In this document: positions 22,247-32,176 of the stretch, in pieces
Layout of the letters: every line of letters starts with the position of its first letter
Position numbering within the stretch: position 1 is the first letter of the stretch
DNA from: Condylostoma magnum
Lineage: Eukaryota; Ciliophora; Heterotrichea; Heterotrichida; Condylostomatidae
Assembly (NCBI GenBank): GCA_920105805.1
Contig: CAKKTI010000164.1
Span: forward strand, 1-39,442
Direction: 5' to 3'
DNA length: 39,442 nt
Program-made: the position numbers and the translations under genes
Notes under the pieces: generated by a model
What the model saw: only the letters and a program-made list of their open reading frames with translations
Databases searched by the model: none
Told to the model about the DNA's origin: nothing

Positions 22247-23434
22247 TTATTTACTTAAATACTCGGCTTCATAATCATCGTAAAATGTATCTAGATGAAA
22301 AGTTTCCTTGTTTACTTACCTTACATCACTAACATAAGTTACTAATTTAAGATACTCAACTAAACTAAACAATTCATTATCATCGTAATCATCATATCAG
22401 CTGATAATCGGTATTCCATTACTAAGATGATAAGCGAATGAATGTACTAGATTATCTACAATTAAAATATTTTAAAGTCTTCTGTTTATCAATACTCTAA
22501 GATCTTTTATATAAATCCCCTTTTGATAAATGCAACTTTCTTTATACAGCCTATGGTGTATGTGACTATTTTAAGGATCTAGTAAGTTTATTATTGGATC
22601 AGCATAGAATTACTATAGTGATGTAAATATTATTATCTCGAATTACTCTGATAAAATTTCCAAAGCTTCCAAAGCATAAGGACGTATATTAATGCATATA
22701 TTTTAAACGTTATTATCAGGAAACTTAACCTCTACTGAATAATCGTAATCTTCCTACTAAGAGCAACAATGTACTAATGTTTCCTCTAGATCAAAAATAA
22801 GAGTCTGTTTGTTCATATGTGTAATTGGCTTAATAAGGTTTATGAATCTATTAGCTAGTTGATTATAGTCTAAGGGTGGAAGAGATTTAACTATTGCTAA
22901 CGATTCATAAGTATTCTTAAGATGGAGTTTGTATATTATATCAGCTTTTTCTTAAATTTACTGCGGAGTTAAACTTGCATGTTTAGGATACTTTGGTATT
23001 TCTTATGGTCTTTGATTCACAGTTTACAGTTAATACGAACTTACGTTATCTTGTTACTACTTTTTAGTAGAAGCAGATCTATGCCTTTTTATTTTCCTAT
23101 AAGAAGTCTTCCTCTACCCTCTTTCTTTCTTAAATTATGCAGGTTTTGACTCAAAACGATACTTTTTTGGAGAATTGGCAGCAGATTTGATTCTTTTGCT
23201 GATTTTATAAACTTTAGACGCTTTTTAAGAGCTTGAGTATATAAGTACTTTTTAATAATGATTAGTTTTCCTTTTAATAGCTTTCTTTTTTCCCTTTAAA
23301 ATCTAGTCAATATTAGCATTTACCTTACTAACAAAATCATCCTAATCTATATTAATAAACCTAGGCTTTGATGCCTTCGCTGTGACATTTCCTTAATTTA
23401 ATTTCGATTATTTCCTATCAACTTTTTTCTTCAT
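22247..23434 (-). CDS. FCP1/SCP-type (CTDSPL2-like) HAD phosphatase-fold protein
   Basis: Product of 395 aa. A basic, disordered ~190-residue N-terminus precedes an NIF/FCP1 catalytic domain: TLIFDLEETLVHC, NIRPYALEALEILSEQFEII, FTSLQQFYADPIINLLDP, YIKDLRVLINRRLQNILIVD and NGIPIISWYDDYDDNEL, a close likeness to CTDSPL2. The signature is usually DxDxT; here it reads D215-L-E217-E-T. The nucleophile Asp215 is kept but the second, acid-base Asp is Glu217, so activity may be reduced or absent. Other motifs (FTS, VDN) are present. The family dephosphorylates RNA polymerase II CTD or other phosphoproteins. It ends with TAA. The 176 bp to the divergent SERBP1-like gene presumably hold both promoters. 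Confidence 0.85.
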
Positions 23435-23610
23435 TTTTAATTATTACCATTTCTTTGAGTTTACTATTAATACCAATAAATAAAACACAATATATCACTC
23501 ACATACAAATTAAATGCTAAAACTCCTCCAATACTTCCAAACTTTCCATAAAACACTAAAATCTCTTTGAGTTCTTCTGATTATGAAAAGCCATTTCTAT
23601 GGTTATAAAA

Positions 23611-24462
23611 ATGGCATAGGACTTGCAGAGAAAGCAAAATATATTTACCCTCTTTGACTCGATAGAAGATGAGCCCTAATAAGCTAAAGGAAAGTCCCAG
23701 AACAAACAAAAAGGAGGAGCAATATAAAAGCCATAATCACACCAACCAGTTAGATCTGCTAGACCTATAAATTCTACAGAGGAGACAAAATCCAACTTTA
23801 AACAGAACCCCAAGCCAGATGAAAAGTCCAGGGTCCCCCCTGAGAACTAAGAGCGCAAGAGTAGAAGTGGCCGCAAGGATGACAACGCCCCGGAGACAAT
23901 CAAAGCAGACTAAGCACTAAAAGAAGAGTAAGAAGCAGATAAACTAGCCAAACAGGATAAATAAGAGGACAGTAAGCAAAGCAACTACTAAAATCGTTGG
24001 AGGGCTGACGAAGAGGAGGAGGAAGACGTTGTCACCTTTTCTGACTTCACAGGAAAGACAGTTGAGTATTCAAATGATAACTCAAATTTAAACTTTTACT
24101 CAGGCGAGCAGAAAGGAGTCGATTTACTAGGGTTTAGACCCAGGACGGGAAATGAGGGGAGAAGGGGTGATAGAAGAGGTAGAAGAGGACGGGGACGAGG
24201 AAGGAGATAGGACCAGGAAGACAGACCAGTGCAATCTGAGGAGAAACAGGAGAAGCAGGAGGAACAGGTAGAACAGCCGAAGGAAGGAGAGGAAAAGCCA
24301 CAGGATGAGGAAAGAGGAAGGGGAAGACGAGGAAGGAGAGGAGGAAGGGGAGATAGGGGAGATAGAGGAAATAGAGGAGAAAGGAGGGGAAATTATAGGG
24401 GCAGAAGAGGTAGAGATAATATTGACACTAGCAATGATATTCAGTTTCCAGCTTTAGGTTGA
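23611..24462 (+). CDS. SERBP1/HABP4-type RGG-box RNA-binding protein
   Basis: Product of 283 aa. It opens MAQDLQRKQNIFTLFDSIED, matching the 'N.F..LF.DE' start of SERBP1/HABP4/Stm1. A charged middle leads to RWRADEEEEEDVVTFSDFTG and DNSNLNFYSGEQKGVDLLGF. Two Arg/Gly-rich blocks flank a Glu/Gln segment, and it ends DIQFPALG. The family binds ribosomes and mRNA and helps hold idle 80S ribosomes. The ATG at 23611, with a TTATAAAA leader, is needed to include the N-terminal motif. Frames with longer apparent runs elsewhere in this stretch are shadows. The purine-rich RGG codons make this the least AT-rich part of the region. The stop is TGA, with TAA two codons on. Confidence 0.85.
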
Positions 24463-24496
24463 CTGTAAGTAGGTTTAGTAACAAATTAAAGCTAAA

Positions 24497-26218
24497 ATGT
24501 AAAAGGAGGAAGAGTGGAATTATTTACAGGAAAAGTTTGGATTAGATCAGTTTACTGTCACTTAAGCATAGGTATTGGCTAATTATTACAGACAGTTTTA
24601 GTAGTTGACGTTTAATGATTGAGTCGTGTTGTAGCACTGTGCTGTTTTTATAGCGAATAGGATGCATGGGGAGGAAGGATTATCTAAGGTTAATGCTTTG
24701 TATTTGTACAGGGTTATGGAGGGGTTAGATATTGAAAGATTCATGAAAATATTGCAGGGGTTATAGGAGTAATGTGATAATATTGATTAGTCAATAAAAG
24801 ATTTAATATAGTTAGTCATAAGTAGATTTAGAGTGTTAGTTAATATGTATGAAAAGTTCGAAGTATATGCAAGGAAAATNNNNNNNNNNNNNNNNNNNNN
24901 NNNNNNNNNNNNNNNNNNNNNNNNNNNNNNNNNNNNNNNNNNNNNNNNNNNNNNNNNNNNNNNNNNNNNNNNNNNNNNNCTTAATACAATCATTGATAGA
25001 ATAAAAATATTCAAATATGACATAAACAGAGCTTTACTTCAAGCAAAAATAATCAATTATTCACAATAAAACTTCCTGCATATAGGGTAAATAGCCGAGG
25101 ACTTATAAGACATGAACTATGAATACGGACATCTTATAATCGAAGAAATGGGAAGACTTTACTTAAAGGCCTTAGAATCAATGCTGTTACAAGAAGAACA
25201 AAAGAATGTAGACCTATAAATAATTGTAAATAATGATAATTTCCATAGAGCCCTTCTCTGTTGTGCTGCAGAATCAATCTTACTAACTAGAGGAATTATT
25301 GCTGTATCATTTGAGTAGTTAATTGAAATAACAAGAATTAATATATTCGATTTCTGAAAGCTTATTAGTAGTTTTGCTTAATTCGATTCTGGAATTCCAT
25401 CTTTAATAAAACTTCATTTCAGAGAATTAGAGATAAAAATTCTTACATAACTAGGCTGGTAATACGATAGTTTGATTCAGCATGTTATTAGACAAAGTTA
25501 TCATAATTATCAGTTGAATTAAGAAGTTTAGACGCTGGATGTAAACTCAAGGCAGTATTAAATGTTCTTTAGAAGAGTTCAGCTTTATGCTGCTTAGGTT
25601 ATAAGTGAAATTTGTGTGAAATGTTAGATAAACTTTGAGTAGTAAAACAAGGTTTGATAACTACTCAACTTTACCTTAGGATGCAAGCCTTAAATCTTAT
25701 TTGAAAGACATCTGGATTAAATCATTCTATGTACTATTTTTGGAGTGTGTGTTAAAACTTAATCTGTTTAATTCAAATAACTGATTAAAATCTACAATGA
25801 GTTATATCAAGCAGATGATTCATTGTTTCTCAAGGTGTATATTAATTAAACCACTACGTCAACTATTATCAACTTCTATAACACCATATTTATCCAAGAG
25901 TTAAAGGACTAATTGCTCGGGAGGTTTTAAAATACACCTCCTTTTATTCAATAATTTGACCCTAGTTTCACCTTACAACAATTTTTACCTAAAGGATAAT
26001 CACCAAGAAGTCCATCAAGCAGATTAATGAATTTTGTGTCCCCTAGAACAAGCAAACTTTATGCTATAGGAGATTTCTCAACTTAATCAATAGGGTTAAT
26101 AAATCAAATCAAGGAGGAATCAAAAGATGAAAATAATGCACTTACAGCTAAACATATTTCTGAGATTTTAGAAGAGCATAAAGATCCGTTGAATTTCACA
26201 TAAAAAGCTGATAGTTAA
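24497..26218 (+). CDS. RB1-like: Retinoblastoma-family pocket protein (sequence gap inside)
   Basis: A complete RB layout except for the gap. The N-terminal domain has DWVVLQHCAVFIANRMHGEE. Pocket A has LYLKALESMLLQEEQ and NFHRALLCCAAESILL. Pocket B has MFFRRVQLYAAQVISEICVK, RHLDQIILCTIFGVC (RB: RHLDQIMMCSMYGIC) and INFYNTIFIQELK. The C-terminal region has SPRSPSSR and SPRTSKLYAIGDFSTQSIGLI. Pocket proteins restrain E2F/DP and are switched off by CDKs; the SP and TP sites near the end fit that. The frame is the same either side of the 100 N, though the true gap size is unknown. TAA 26216 is taken as the stop, but TAA 26201 and 26228 are equally possible, and the frame runs open into the next gene. 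Confidence 0.88.
24880..24979. other. Assembly gap (100 N)
   Basis: A run of exactly 100 N, a conventional placeholder for a gap of unknown length. It interrupts the RB-like gene between the N-terminal domain and pocket A. Confidence 0.99.
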
Positions 26219-26281
26219 TTAAAATGCTAAATTATACCGTTATATAAGGATAATAACTTCTCCATACAAATATATCAGAAA

Positions 26282-26920
26282 ATGGGCGATTTTATACAAG
26301 TCTAAGAGAAGGCAAGGTAGACTTTAAGGTCTATAACAGTTCTTTTCAAGGAAATAGACTCTAAAAAGGGATAACAATAGGAAAAGTTTTAATCTGAAAT
26401 AAAAACAAAGCTTGACTAGCTTGAAAACTATGTCAAAACTCTTAATAGGAATGTCAGAAACAATGCGTAAGTTTTAATCAGTACCGATAAGGAAATCTAA
26501 AAACGACTTCTGATAATATCTGAACTAGACAACCATCAAATGACTTTCAGTACTCGACTGAGAAACTTAAAGCATAATGTATCATTTGAGATGACTAAGT
26601 AAAGTGACTTTAATGATTACTCATACAATGATTTATAGTAAAGTTAGAAACAGATGCTGAAAAGTTAGGATGAAACAATAGAGAGACTTTAAACAACAAC
26701 GGAGGGATTAAAGAACATTGGCCTAGGAATAGGCCAAGAGCTAGACTTTCAAACACAGCTATTAGACAACCTTGAAGTCAAAATTGATGAGAACATGTTT
26801 CGTATAAGCAAAACCCAGGCAAGAATCGGTACATTTATCGATCGTTCCTCTTACGGCTGCCTAAGCTGCGTAATTCTGGTGCTTTTACTGCTGCTATATA
26901 TTTCATTATTTTACCTGTGA
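26282..26920 (+). CDS. Qc-SNARE (syntaxin-8/SYP5-like)
   Basis: Product of about 207 aa after splicing. A coiled-coil N-terminal domain leads to a SNARE motif (QMLKSQDETIERL, LKNIGLGIGQELDFQTQLLD, NLEVKIDEN), whose central Gln of the zero layer is in DFQTQLL, and a C-terminal membrane anchor (LSCVILVLLLLLYISLFYL). The spacing 'IG..IG.EL..Q..LLD.L' is that of Qc-SNAREs of the late-endosome/vacuole type. It acts in fusion of endosomal membranes by pairing with R-, Qa- and Qb-SNAREs, none seen here. TGA 26918 directly after the anchor is taken as the stop. A 15-nt intron is proposed at 26467-26481. Convergent with the CDK gene, only 13 nt between stops. Confidence 0.87.
26467..26481 (+). other. 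Candidate 15-nt intron in the Qc-SNARE gene
   Basis: GTAAGTTTTAATCAG has the full consensus seen in the proved introns, including TAAT-CAG. It falls in the variable N-terminal domain, so the protein alignment neither needs nor excludes it. Confidence 0.7.
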
Positions 26921-26933
26921 TTAATTAATTATT

Positions 26934-27830
<897 letters not shown>

Positions 27831-27900
27831 TTATGTAGTTTGGAACATTTTGCATAATATACTAATTTTAAAGTCAAATAACCAATATAGTAAATAACTT

Positions 27901-28626
27901 CTAACTAAATTCAGCCTCTGCAGCATTGTATTCCATAGCTTGACTACTAAACATCTACTTTTTTGAATTTTAGAACTACAAAAGCATTCTTTCGGTTTAT
28001 TTTGACCTTCTTTTATTAATTTCATCCTCCTCTTTTCTAATTTACTGCATTAATCGTTATAACTCCTTTTCTTATTTTGCTTCCAATGCCTGGACACTGT
28101 TCTATATTTTCCTGTTTCTGATAACATCCCACTTCTTTTGCTCTTCTTACTGCAATCTAATAGTGCGTTATTAGACTTTATGAGCCTCATCAAACTCCTT
28201 TCTTTTTATTAAAACCTATTAGCTTCTTTATAAACTGAGCAGCTCACTTGTTGGCTTGGGATGCGGAGGAATACTGCCCTCTAAATCTTCGTATAATTTG
28301 TTTATTTAATTCTAATGCCTTTCTTACAGTTATTCAAGACGATCATTGCTTTCCTGCTGTTTTTAAGCAATTTACTCTTCCCATTAGTTATTAAAATCCT
28401 CAAACTCCTAATTTTGACGTTCTTCCAGCTGCTATAAATCACTTTCTTAACGGCTCTTCAAGTCTCAAAGATATCTTTGCCTTTTAGTCTCTAGGAGTTT
28501 ATTGGCTTTTCTTCTTGCTACATGTGCAGAAATGAAATCTTAGTCTTGGACAGATTGAATTTAACGCTCTTCTAGCTCCTTACTGCATAAAAATTACAAC
28601 TCAGGAGTTAGTTTAGTTGTTTTCAT
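27901..28626 (-). CDS. Coiled-coil protein with PPHPKPTSELL motif, unknown
   Basis: Product of 241 aa, almost entirely charged coiled coil rich in Gln, Glu, Lys and Arg. The centre holds a conserved-looking block: EDLEGSIPPHPKPTSELLSL, then KRKEFDEAHKVQQRTIRLQQ and KWDVIRNRKI. I recall this block ('P.S.ELL.LR..E..L.....Y.EA..V....D.LE..E..K') from uncharacterised ciliary proteins of ciliates and animals but cannot name one. Most Gln codons are TAA or TAG, so the gene is invisible to a standard-code search. TAG 27901 ends it just before a hydrophobic, clearly non-coding continuation. It is likely an axonemal or basal-body component by composition only. Confidence 0.65.
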
Positions 28627-28685
28627 ATTTATAATATAATTGGAAGTATTAAGTAAGAGATAGTTGATTATAGGGAAATTGTTAC

Positions 28686-29294
28686 CTATGCTGTATTTTA
28701 TGAGAAGGCTTAGGAGATAGGTAATTTTTATGTTTTATAAAACCCAATTAGTGTTTTACTCTTACTTTGCTTTAAGTTTCTGCATGATTAAATCTTCTTT
28801 TGCATAAAAAACTTCATGCTTAGTTAAACAGATGAAGATGTATTGGTTTTGTATATTCTTCTTTTCACGTTAAGTAAGGAATTGCTTTGGTATTTAATTT
28901 AGGGTTGTACTTTATTATATGGGTGGTTTTTAATAAGCTAATTTGTTAGATTTATCATACTATTAGCTTATTTCTTCATTCTTTGCTGTTAACTTTATTA
29001 TTTCCCCAGCTGTAATTCAATAATACTTAATTTTTTAGTTTTATTGGGAGTTTCAATAATTTTCCTATGTTTATAGTTTGGGGTAAGAGGCATATTTCTA
29101 AATCTATTTGAAGAATCTTATTGGGATTCTTAGTCAAAGATTGGTCTTACAAAAACATTGCTTAATTTGTACTATTTTTTGTTTTTTAATGTTACAATTT
29201 TTGGCTTATTTCTAGTTAGTTCTGGACTTTTAAAGAACGGAGACTTTATAAAGATATCTATCTTATTCTTCTTTGGTAAATTTGAACTATTCAT
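28686..29294 (-). CDS. Small basic protein, unknown
   Basis: A frame of up to 202 aa rich in Lys, Ser, Asn and Gln, beginning MNSSNLPKKNKIDIFIKSPF with an AAA leader before ATG, then VTLKNKKQYKLSNVFVRPIF and NMPLTPNYKHRKIIETP. No known domain. The composition (basic, disordered, short TP and SP sites) suggests a nuclear or microtubule-binding protein, but this is inference. Three in-frame stop candidates lie close together (TAA 28710, TAA 28698, TAG 28686); the last is used. It precedes the coiled-coil gene by 59 nt on the same strand. The opposite strand also has a long open frame over 29,158-29,379, very hydrophobic and judged to be a shadow. Confidence 0.45.
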
Positions 29295-29549
29295 TTTAAA
29301 AATGATTATAACTTTTAATATTAGTTATGTATTAATGAGTGTACTTATTATATGCTTTACTATTATAATAGTACCTTAGGCTACCTTTTCGTAAGTCATA
29401 TGCATTTCATAGCTATTAATAATTGGGGAATTTAATTTGTGCAGTCTTCAATACCGAAAAGAATCATTAAATAAACAATTTAAAGTTATTTGATAAATTA
29501 AAATATTTTATATCAGTGTAAAATATTAGTTTTTGTGTTAGATTATTTA
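29295..29549. other. Divergent intergenic spacer
   Basis: AT-rich spacer between two divergently oriented genes. If the downstream gene really starts at ATG 29751 rather than 29550, the spacer extends to 29750. Presumably holds both promoters; no specific site was recognised. Confidence 0.5.
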
Positions 29550-31610
29550 ATGTTTGCTCAAACTAAGCTGCCAAAGATATCACCATTATTAAATTTGAAT
29601 TTATATCTATTACTGGACAGCAAATAAAGACATTATAAACCTGTATAAAGGTCCATAATAAAAGAATGGTAAAATGATTACAAATCTTTTGTTAAATGAA
29701 TAAATGCATATAATTGATATAATTTTCATGTGTCATTTGGGATTATATAAATGGATTAAATATACTAGAAAATCTTCAAGCTCTAAAGAAAAGATTTCAA
29801 ATTATAAAGATCTTTATCAAAGCCGAGTCTAAAGTAAATAAACTAAAATTTAAAGTAAACAAACAAAAGTTTCATTAAGATAAGAAGACAATAACAAGTA
29901 CTTTAACAGGAGCTTTTATTAAAGGATGGTTGTTCAAAGGCTTTTTGGGATGCTCTCACATAATCCCGCATAAAATTAAAAATAACCATTCCTCCAACTC
30001 TACTAAAATATCAAAAAAAAGAAAAATTGATTTACACCAACTGTCAAGGATATATACAAGTTAAAAAGGGCGATGATAATTCCAGAAGTTATTTTAAACT
30101 GAGTACTTAGTTGAATAAGGAGTTCAACAATTACTATTCTGTGAAGGAAATTAAACTGCCGCTGCATATAGTAAAAAACATGGGTAATAAACCTTAATTG
30201 TTTTATTCTAATAAAGATGCAATGGAATAATGATAAAGTCTTGAACCGTTTAAAATAATGTAGTATTATATTCCTCCTAAATCAATTAAAGTTTCTGTAC
30301 TTAGAGTTAGTCTATTTAATGTAAAAGATACAGATATTATAACACTTATAAATAAAGAAACAATTTCATCAGGATTAAGAACCAAGTAGAAAAGTACGAA
30401 TTGTATTAGAAGAGATTTGAAATATCCTACTAAAAAGCCATAAATTGAGTTAAATGTCTGATCTTCAAAAGTCCTTCCATAATCATTTTCGCCTAATCTT
30501 CCATATAAAAGAATAAATTTTGATATACCAAAGAAATTTTAGCCCAAAAAGGAAATAAATCAAGTAAACAAAATCAATACTAGTCAGTAAAAATCCTGTG
30601 AAAATACAAATATTGATGCAAATTAATAAAATAAATTTATAATATCAACTAACAATTTCAATGCTTTTAAACGTTTTGGAAAGCCAACTTAGGTGAATGA
30701 TTTGATTAGTTAGTTATAGTTACTAATTAGATAGAAGAGAAATACTCAATAGTTAATCGTAGATTTTATACAAGGGCCTAACTCATAATGATTTTTAATT
30801 TCTTGCACTAAAATAAATAAAGCCTAAGTTAATTAAACTATACAAAGCTCTTAAATACAGTATCGTTAAAAAATAAGAAATAAATAGTAACAAATACTTG
30901 AGCAATAGACACAAGATTCTCCTATTAAGAGCAATTTAAGCAGCAGTGCTATAATTACTAAGCCAAAGTCAAATCATTTCACAAAATAGTAATTGCATAG
31001 AATAATTTAGAACACATACTATTGCTCAAATAACATTTCAAACTGCAAAAACGCTTATGATTTACGCGATAAAAATTAAAAAGAGTCTGAGTATGAGAAA
31101 AAATAGAAAATACTGCAATAATAATGCGCCAAGTACTAATCAGAAGCATAATAATCATCATATGTGCACTAAAACAAGTAAATATACGACTAAATAGAAA
31201 AAGTGATTTATAATTTCGACTAGGTTAATGAATCAATTGACTTTAATAAAAGGAAGAATAAGGATTTGATTCATAAGTATGGAGGATAGTAGTTTATTGA
31301 TGATTTATCAAACTACATACTATAAAGAATGAGAGAAATTAATCAACTAGGATAATATTTTAATAAGATGAGTGAATGTATCTTAAACAGGATAATTAAT
31401 ACCTTTAAAGATATAATTAACTCAAAAGTAGATTATAAAATGAAGTCAATGCTGTAAAATATACATCAAAATTTACACGTATAGCCATGGCTCTTCGATC
31501 TTTACATCTAAATTGTACAAGAAGCATTAGATTAGTTCCATATTATAAAAGGTGATAAGAAAGCAATTTTAAACAATTTCAAAAGCATCAAAGACTATAT
31601 AGTAATTTAA
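29550..31610 (+). CDS. Large uncharacterised protein
   Basis: A frame of up to 686 aa (ATG 29550, MFAQTKLPKISPLLN) or 619 aa from ATG 29751. It is basic, Asn/Gln/Lys-rich and has recognisably folded parts: KAFWDALTQSRIKLKITIPP, IPPKSIKVSVLRVSLFNVKD, LIVDFIQGPNSQWFLISCTK and a helical C-terminus (VQPWLFDLYIQIVQEALDQF) ending YIVI before TAA TAA. Residues such as VDFIQGP..QWFLI are of the sort seen in uncharacterised ciliate cytoskeletal proteins; no domain can be named. The 3' end is confirmed indirectly: a decayed second copy of exactly this end exists at 36,020-36,140. TGA codes Trp several times, including NSQWFLI. Confidence 0.6.
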
Positions 31611-31803
31611 TAAAATGTCTTAGTTATTAATTAATCTCAGTTGCAATTAGAGCTTTGCCTGTAGTCTCCTTTAGGTGCAGAATGCAATTTAGGCAATAAA
31701 CCTTAACTTTTGTTTGTTATTAATCCGTAAAAATTGTAACAATCTTCGAGAAATAAAAGATGGAGCTAAATAAAATGGTAATAGCAAAACACTTTAGTAT
31801 TTA
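31463..31803 (+). repeat. Direct repeat, left copy (unknown gene 3' end + GST head)
   Basis: This ~340-bp stretch is repeated at about 36,020-36,370. It covers the last ~150 nt of the unknown gene and the first third of a GST gene. The two copies share a 28-nt identical run around the GST start codon and a second near-identical run coding GNKPQLL, with several indels elsewhere. In this copy the unknown gene is whole and the GST part is decayed. Confidence 0.8.
31615..31803 (+). pseudogene. Truncated GST pseudogene
   Basis: Starts with the same leader and ATG-TCT as the intact GST at 36,147. It keeps the DNA for GNKPQLL and IKDG but has lost bases between them, so the frame is broken more than once. 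Homology stops near 31,803, before the helical domain, so only the thioredoxin-fold head was ever copied or has survived. Confidence 0.8.
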
Positions 31804-32176
31804 TTTTGGGATTATTCTATTAATTGGTATAAAACACAATTAGATATAAAGTTGTATTAATAGTTACTAGATATTACATAGGTATGTATATTAGTCATTT
31901 TAATAATTAATTAGTATTTGAAAAATTGAAAGTTTATTCCTAATTCTATGTATTTTGACAAGTAATACAAGCTTTTTCAGTTATCTATGAAGAGAGTATT
32001 GAAGTTCATTTTAATAACTATAAAACCCTAAAATTTCATTATACCTATACGGAATTAACAAAGCTTTACTTATACCATAATCTATTCGAATTTATTCCGA
32101 TGCAGTTATATGTAGTAAGCACTTAAATTTAATAAGTAAAAATATACATTTCCTCTATTTCTATAAAACTTGAAAG
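31804..32176. other. Unassigned 373 bp between GST relic and receptor
   Basis: No GST homology continues here. Frames such as YGINKALLIPQS upstream of the receptor ATG and FYVFWQVIQAFSVIYEES in another frame look partly coding. They may be remnants of the missing first strands of the receptor's first PBP1 domain. I cannot assign this stretch. Confidence 0.4.

Noticed and set aside
23673-24100. Plus-strand frame starting MSPNKLKESPRT in the SERBP1-like gene
   Set aside because: A shadow frame; the frame from ATG 23611 contains the SERBP1 N-terminal motif, the RWRADEEEE block and the RGG boxes.
24170-24420. Purine-rich stretch as a DNA tandem repeat
   Set aside because: It is explained by codons for Arg/Gly and Glu/Gln in the RGG protein, with no fixed repeat unit.
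25541-25555. GTAAACTCAAGGCAG as a further 15-nt intron in the RB gene
   Set aside because: Length and ends fit, but the branch-point context is poor and the protein alignment is neutral, so it was not listed.
27831-28025. 64-aa minus-strand frame ending next to the CDK start
   Set aside because: It is a shifted reading of the coiled-coil gene's 3' end and the spacer; the coiled-coil frame explains the region.
29158-29379. 73-aa hydrophobic plus-strand frame
   Set aside because: Antisense of the basic protein at 28,686-29,294, whose composition and start context are better.
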